10,396 nucleotides of DNA from positions 1-10,396 of the forward strand of contig DASSXP010000309.1 of the NCBI GenBank assembly GCA_035703755.1. Reading direction: 5' to 3'. Of the stretch, positions 6,832 through 10,396 are shown piece by piece. The notes beneath the pieces are model-generated. The model did no database searches and had not been told where the DNA came from. It saw only the letters and a list, made by a program, of their open reading frames with translations. How positions within the stretch are numbered: the first letter of the stretch is position 1; each line of letters opens with the position of its first letter. The stretch comes from DASSBG01 sp035703755 (GTDB lineage: Bacteria; Pseudomonadota; Gammaproteobacteria; Xanthomonadales; Rhodanobacteraceae). A program made the position numbers and the translations under genes.

Positions 6832-7215
6832 TCAACCGACGTTGCCCTTCAAGGCGACGGTTTTCTGGAAGTGCACCAGGAAGTCGATGTTGTAAAGGAA
6901 TGGAATCTTTTTGTCGTAGTTGACGCTCAGCGTGGTCTGCCCATTCTTGCGTTCCACCTTGACCGCCTGACTGTTGGCGCCCAGGGTGGCGTCATCGACG
7001 TACTGGAAGCTGCCCTTGAACGCCAGATCGCCGCGAATCTCCGACACCGATTTTTGCGCCGAGCCCGGCTCGTTGGCGATCTGGTTCATCGCTTTCACCA
7101 CACCGCCAAACTCGATGTAGGCAGGTACCAGGCGCATCGCCATCAAGGCGAAGAAACCCGCGATGATCAGCATGAACAGAAACCCGATCAAGGTGACGCC
7201 GGCTTGTTTTTTCAT
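6832..7215 (-). CDS. DUF4845-family membrane-anchored protein
   Basis: The 127-residue product starts MKKQAGVTLIGFLFML and has a single hydrophobic stretch (about 7-28) followed by RLVPAYIEF and a soluble, probably periplasmic domain with no Cys. Size, motif and position between lepB and rnc match DUF4845, a family of unknown role regularly found at this locus in beta- and gammaproteobacteria (recalled, not searched). The N-terminus resembles a type IV prepilin, with a short basic leader, Gly, then a V-T-L-I-G hydrophobic helix, but the Glu expected at position 5 of a mature pilin is replaced. A purine-rich GGGGAG lies about 11 nt before the ATG at 7215. It is 53 nt after lepB and 16 nt before rnc, inside the same unit. 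Its function is unknown. Confidence 0.85.
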   Translation of the reverse strand: MKKQAGVTLIGFLFMLIIAGFFALMAMRLVPAYIEFGGVVKAMNQIANEPGSAQKSVSEIRGDLAFKGSFQYVDDATLGANSQAVKVERKNGQTTLSVNYDKKIPFLYNIDFLVHFQKTVALKGNVG

Positions 7216-7268
7216 GGTTTTGCAACTCCCCAGAGGATTGAGGCAACGTCGAGCTGACGCTACTGGCG

Positions 7269-8072
7269 CTATTTGACCACGGTTCCGATGCGGTTGAACG
7301 CAATGCCGTGGTCAAAGCCACGCCAGCTCAGCCAGATCAGGAATGCCTTGCCGACCAGGTTCTGCTCGGGCAAGAAGCCCCAGTAGCGGCTGTCCTCGCT
7401 GTTGTCGCGGTTGTCGCCCATCACGAAGTAGTGTCCCGGCGGCACCGTCCAGGTGCCTTCCGGGCTGCGCCGCAAGCTGGGGATTTCAAGAATCTGGTGC
7501 TTGATGCCGGTCAGGTCTTCGGTGCTTTCGAGCGCCCCGACATTCGCCATGCCGGCCGACTCTTTGCTGCCATCGTCCTTGTACGGCACAGTATCCTGCC
7601 TCGGAACCGGATTACCATTGACAAACAACTGTTTGTTTCTGAAGGCAATCACATCACCCGGCAGACCGATCACGCGCTTGATCCAGTTCTGGCTGGGATC
7701 ACCGGGAAAGCGAAACACCACCACGTCGCCACGGTGCGGCTCGCCGATTGCAAGGAACTTGGAGTCCAGCACCGGCCAGCGCAGTCCGTAGGCAAACTTG
7801 TTGACCAGGATGAAATCGCCGACGTCGAGGGTCGGCATCATCGAGCCGGACGGAATGCGGAACGGCTCGGCGATGAAGGAGCGGAAAATCAATACCGCAA
7901 GGATCACCGGAAAGAACGAGCGTGCGTACTCGGTCAGTATCGGCAGTCGCACTTCCTCGCCGGACTCGGCGCGGCGCGCCCGCTTGCGCGCGAAGAACAG
8001 CGCGTCGATGGCCCAGATGAGCCCGCACAGGGCGGCCAACAACACCAGAATCAGGGCAAAACTCACGCTCAT
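7269..8072 (-). CDS. lepB: signal peptidase I
   Basis: LepB is the inner-membrane serine protease that removes signal peptides from proteins exported by Sec or Tat. The 267-residue product has two N-terminal membrane helices (about 4-27 and 51-66) separated by a basic cytoplasmic loop, then a periplasmic catalytic domain. Family boxes are all present: PSGSMMPTL with nucleophile Ser77, DFILVNKFAYGLR (86-98), RGDVVVF (114-120), NWIKRVIGLPGD with general base Lys132, and the C-terminal GDNRDNSEDSRYWG (219-232). The region of about 160-205 is the variable insertion seen in gammaproteobacterial enzymes. The ATG at 8072 has GGAG and AGGA directly upstream as ribosome binding site. It follows lepA by 25 nt, as in E. 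coli. Confidence 0.97.
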   Translation of the reverse strand: MSVSFALILVLLAALCGLIWAIDALFFARKRARRAESGEEVRLPILTEYARSFFPVILAVLIFRSFIAEPFRIPSGSMMPTLDVGDFILVNKFAYGLRWPVLDSKFLAIGEPHRGDVVVFRFPGDPSQNWIKRVIGLPGDVIAFRNKQLFVNGNPVPRQDTVPYKDDGSKESAGMANVGALESTEDLTGIKHQILEIPSLRRSPEGTWTVPPGHYFVMGDNRDNSEDSRYWGFLPEQNLVGKAFLIWLSWRGFDHGIAFNRIGTVVK

Positions 8073-8097
8073 GCATCCTCTCCGCCGTGGCTACAGT

Positions 8098-9891
8098 TCA
8101 TTTGCCGTCCACCTTCAGCACCGCGAGGAAAGCTTCCTGCGGGATCTCCACATTGCCGACCTGCTTCATGCGCTTCTTGCCGGCTTTCTGCTTTTCGAGC
8201 AACTTCTTCTTGCGTGACACGTCACCGCCGTAGCACTTGGCCAACACGTTCTTGCGCAGCGCCTTGACGGTGGAGCGCGCGATGATCTGCGCACCCAACG
8301 CAGCCTGGATGGCCACATCAAACTGCTGCCGCGGGCTCAACTCGCGCATGCGTTCGACCAGATCCCGGCCGCGTCGTTCCGCATGGGAACGATGCACGAT
8401 CAGGCTCAGCGCGTCCACCCGGTCGCCATTGATCAGCACGTCGAGGCGCGCGAACGGACCCGCTTCGAAACGCTCGAAGTGGTAATCCATCGAGGCGTAG
8501 CCGCGACTGACCGATTTCAGACGATCAAAGAAGTCCAGCACCGCTTCGGCCAGCGGCAGCTCGTAGTTGACCTGCACCTGGCTCGCCAGGTACTGGATCG
8601 ACCGCTGCACGCCGCGCTTTTCTTCGCACAAGGTGATGATGGCGCCGACGTGCTCCGGAGGCGTCAGAATGCTGGCGAGAATGATCGGTTCACGGATTTC
8701 CTCGATCTGGGTCACCGGCGGCAGCTTGGCCGGATTGTCCAGATCCAGCGTCGTGCCGTTGGACAGCAGCAACTGATACACCACGGTCGGCGCGGTGGTG
8801 ACCAGGTTGAGGTTGTATTCGCGCTCCAGCCGCTCCTGCACGATCTCCATGTGCAGCATGCCGAGGAAGCCGCAGCGAAAACCGAAGCCCATCGCCTCGG
8901 ACGATTCCGGCTCGAAAAACAGCGCCGCGTCGTTGAGGCGCAGCTTGTCCAGCGCCTCGCGCAGCGCCGGGAAGTCGTCCGACGACACCGGGAACAGGCC
9001 CGCGAACACACGTGGCTGCATGTGCTGGAAGCCGGGCAACGGTGCCGGCGCCGGGTCGCTCGCCAAGGTCAGCGTGTCACCCACCGGCGCGCCGTGGACA
9101 TCCTTGATGGCGGCATTGATCCAGCCCACCTCGCCGGCGCCGAGCTTGTTGCGCTTCAGTCGCTTGGGCGTGAACACCCCCACTTCATCGACGCCGTGGC
9201 CGCGCCCAGTGGACATCACCTGAATCTTGTCGCCGGGCTTGATCTCGCCCTGCATCACCCGCACCAGCATCACCACGCCAAGGTAATTGTCGAACCAGGA
9301 GTCGATGATCAGGGCTTGCAGTTTGTCGGTATCGCGCACTTTCGGCGGTGGAATACGCGCAACGATGGCTTCCAGCACCTCGGTCACATTCTCGCCGGTC
9401 TTGGCACTGATCGGGATCGCGCTCTCGGCATCGATGCCGATCACCGCTTCGATCTCTTCCTTGACCTTGGGGATGTCGGCGGTCGGCAAGTCGATCTTGT
9501 TCAGCACCGGCACCACTTCGAGGCCCATCTCGACCGCGGTGTAGCAGTTGGCGACCGATTGCGCTTCCACGCCCTGGGCGGCGTCGACCACCAGCAGCGC
9601 GCCCTCGCAGGCGGCCAGCGAACGGCTGACCTCGTAGCTGAAATCGACGTGGCCCGGCGTATCGATGAAGTTGAGCTGGTAGGTCACCCCGTCGCGCGCC
9701 TGGTACGGCAGCGACACGGATTGCGCCTTGATGGTGATGCCACGCTCGCGCTCGATCGGGTTGTTGTCCAGCACCTGCGCTTCCATTTCGCGCTCGGACA
9801 GGCCACCACAAAGCTGGATGATGCGATCGGCCAGCGTGGACTTGCCGTGATCGACGTGGGCGATGATGGAGAAATTGCGGATGTGCAGCAT
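8098..9891 (-). CDS. lepA: elongation factor 4 (LepA), ribosomal GTPase
   Basis: LepA/EF4 is a translational GTPase that binds the ribosome and has been linked to back-translocation and to 30S biogenesis. The 597-residue product matches the usual length. GTP-binding motifs are AHVDHGKST (11-19), RGITI (50-54), DTPGH (77-81) and NKID (131-134). EF-G-like domains follow, and the C-terminal domain unique to LepA is clear from YGGDVSRKKKLLEKQKAGKK near residue 555 and EAFLAVLKVD at the end. These features separate it from EF-G, TypA and PrfC. The ATG at 9891 gives the family start MLHIRNFSIIAH; only a weak ribosome binding site is visible. It is the first gene of the run lepA-lepB-DUF4845-rnc-era, with a candidate promoter about 70 nt upstream. 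Confidence 0.98.
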   Translation of the reverse strand: MLHIRNFSIIAHVDHGKSTLADRIIQLCGGLSEREMEAQVLDNNPIERERGITIKAQSVSLPYQARDGVTYQLNFIDTPGHVDFSYEVSRSLAACEGALLVVDAAQGVEAQSVANCYTAVEMGLEVVPVLNKIDLPTADIPKVKEEIEAVIGIDAESAIPISAKTGENVTEVLEAIVARIPPPKVRDTDKLQALIIDSWFDNYLGVVMLVRVMQGEIKPGDKIQVMSTGRGHGVDEVGVFTPKRLKRNKLGAGEVGWINAAIKDVHGAPVGDTLTLASDPAPAPLPGFQHMQPRVFAGLFPVSSDDFPALREALDKLRLNDAALFFEPESSEAMGFGFRCGFLGMLHMEIVQERLEREYNLNLVTTAPTVVYQLLLSNGTTLDLDNPAKLPPVTQIEEIREPIILASILTPPEHVGAIITLCEEKRGVQRSIQYLASQVQVNYELPLAEAVLDFFDRLKSVSRGYASMDYHFERFEAGPFARLDVLINGDRVDALSLIVHRSHAERRGRDLVERMRELSPRQQFDVAIQAALGAQIIARSTVKALRKNVLAKCYGGDVSRKKKLLEKQKAGKKRMKQVGNVEIPQEAFLAVLKVDGK

Positions 9892-9963
9892 GGGCCGAAT
9901 GATCGTGACCGCCCTGCGCGAAAGCGCACGGCAAGGGCCTTCAATGCGAAGGCATAGCCGCGC

Positions 9964-9972
9964 ATTATCGCA
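9964..9972 (-). promoter_or_regulatory. candidate extended -10 promoter for lepA
   Basis: Read on the - strand, the sequence TGCGATAAT fits an extended -10 element, with TG one base before a hexamer that differs from TATAAT at one position. It would start transcription near 9957, leaving a leader of about 65 nt before lepA. No good -35 is present at the proper distance, where the flanking palindrome lies; extended -10 promoters can work without one. This is a pattern-based call. Confidence 0.4.
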
Positions 9973-9973
9973 C

Positions 9974-9995
9974 GACTGCCCGCGCGCGGGCAGTC
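9974..9995. repeat. 22-nt perfect palindrome between the FG-GAP gene and lepA
   Basis: The core CTGCCCGCGCGCGGGCAG (9976-9993) is perfectly self-complementary and extends by GA on the left and TC on the right. As RNA it forms a 9-bp stem with a CGCG loop. It starts 10 nt after the stop of the FG-GAP gene, so it may be its terminator or mRNA-end hairpin, but no T-run follows on that strand. It also covers the -35 position of the candidate lepA promoter, so a dimeric-regulator operator is an alternative. The palindrome is certain; its role is not. Confidence 0.6.
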
Positions 9996-10005
9996 TGACG
10001 ACAGA

Positions 10006-10396
10006 TCAAGGTGGTGTCGGCAACTCGAAGCCATCACGGAAGATGCGGTCCAGAAACGGCGGACCGATCGGCAACCAGACCCGCCCTTGCCACGGGCCAT
10101 TGACGGGATCGGTCGCTTCGGCGCGCACCGATCCAATGGCCAGATCCGGTTTGCCATCGCCATTGACGTCTCCGCCCATGGACAACGCCGGCCAGTCGAG
10201 CATCTGGCTGGTGTCGGCCACGGCCGATGCCGCCACCCCATTCCAGCGCTCGCCAACGCCCGCGGCAGACAAGTCCACGTCGCCGGGCCAGGCCGGCGCC
10301 GCACCAGCGTGGCCCGGCAGAACGAAGATGGCCCCGACCCGGCCGTTGCTTGCGCTGCCGCCAGGCATGCCGATTGCCATGTCGCCGATGCCGTCA
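10006..10396 (-). CDS. FG-GAP repeat (integrin alpha-type beta-propeller) protein, C-terminal part
   Basis: The last 129 residues of a longer protein are visible; the frame stays open to the right edge, so the start lies outside. Two calcium-loop FG-GAP motifs can be seen. DGIGDMAIGMPGG sits at the very edge and DVNGDGKPDLAIG at fragment residues 76-88, each followed by a beta-strand such as GRVGAIFVLPG or GRVWLPIG. Such repeats build extracellular beta-propellers in integrin-like and many secreted bacterial proteins. The chain ends with the short tail DRIFRDGFE (fragment 116-124) followed by LPTPP. I recall similar F-x-D/N-G-F-E endings on many predicted secreted proteins of Lysobacterales, which suggests a shared C-terminal signal, but this is from memory. 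An internal ATG at 10380 is not the real start, because the calcium loop continues upstream of it. The ligand and exact role are unknown. Confidence 0.8.
   Translation of the reverse strand, partial: DGIGDMAIGMPGGSASNGRVGAIFVLPGHAGAAPAWPGDVDLSAAGVGERWNGVAASAVADTSQMLDWPALSMGGDVNGDGKPDLAIGSVRAEATDPVNGPWQGRVWLPIGPPFLDRIFRDGFELPTPP

Noticed and set aside
8383..9957. A 524-codon open frame on the + strand antisense to lepA
   Set aside because: It lies opposite a complete, motif-verified lepA, is rich in His, Arg and Gln as expected of a GC-rich antisense shadow, and shows no recognisable domain or ribosome binding site.
1..10396. Search for CRISPR arrays, insertion sequences, tRNA genes, toxin-antitoxin or defence genes
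   Set aside because: No regularly spaced repeats, transposase frames, terminal inverted repeats or cloverleaf-like segments were seen; nearly all of the window is filled by conserved genes with short gaps.

Overview
This window is GC-rich chromosomal DNA dominated by conserved housekeeping genes. The protein sequences (PurM, PurN, MurA, IbaG/BolA, KdsD, Era, RNase III, LepB, LepA) resemble gammaproteobacterial versions. The neighbourhoods purM-purN-DUF3108 and lepA-lepB-DUF4845-rnc-era, and a secreted-type FG-GAP protein ending in an F-x-D-G-F-E tail, point to a Lysobacterales (Xanthomonadales)-like lineage. The lineage is an inference from recalled gene order; no 16S rRNA or other marker is present to settle it.

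Layout. (1) 54-2487, + strand: purM, purN and a DUF3108 exported protein form a tight unit with a 20-nt gap followed by an ATGA overlap. The two pur genes act in IMP biosynthesis; the third probably works in the envelope. (2) 2503-4019, - strand: ibaG followed by murA, meeting the first unit tail to tail with only 15 nt between. (3) 4193-5209, + strand: kdsD, divergent from ibaG across a 173-nt control region. MurA makes the first committed peptidoglycan precursor step and KdsD the first committed step towards Kdo of lipopolysaccharide, so this is an envelope-precursor locus. (4) 5246-9891, - strand: lepA, lepB, a DUF4845 protein, rnc and era, read in that order. The rnc and era genes overlap by 8 nt, and the unit links translation, protein export and rRNA maturation. 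(5) 10006-10396, - strand: the 3' end of a gene for an FG-GAP/integrin-type beta-propeller protein that runs off the right edge.

No tRNA, rRNA, CRISPR array, insertion sequence, prophage or defence gene was seen, and all complete genes look intact with their catalytic residues. I found no clearly new system. The points most worth following are the FG-GAP protein with its short aromatic-acidic C-terminal tail, the kdsD/era junction where two usually longer gene clusters both stop, a 22-nt perfect palindrome beside an extended -10 element upstream of lepA, and the prepilin-like N-terminus of the DUF4845 protein.
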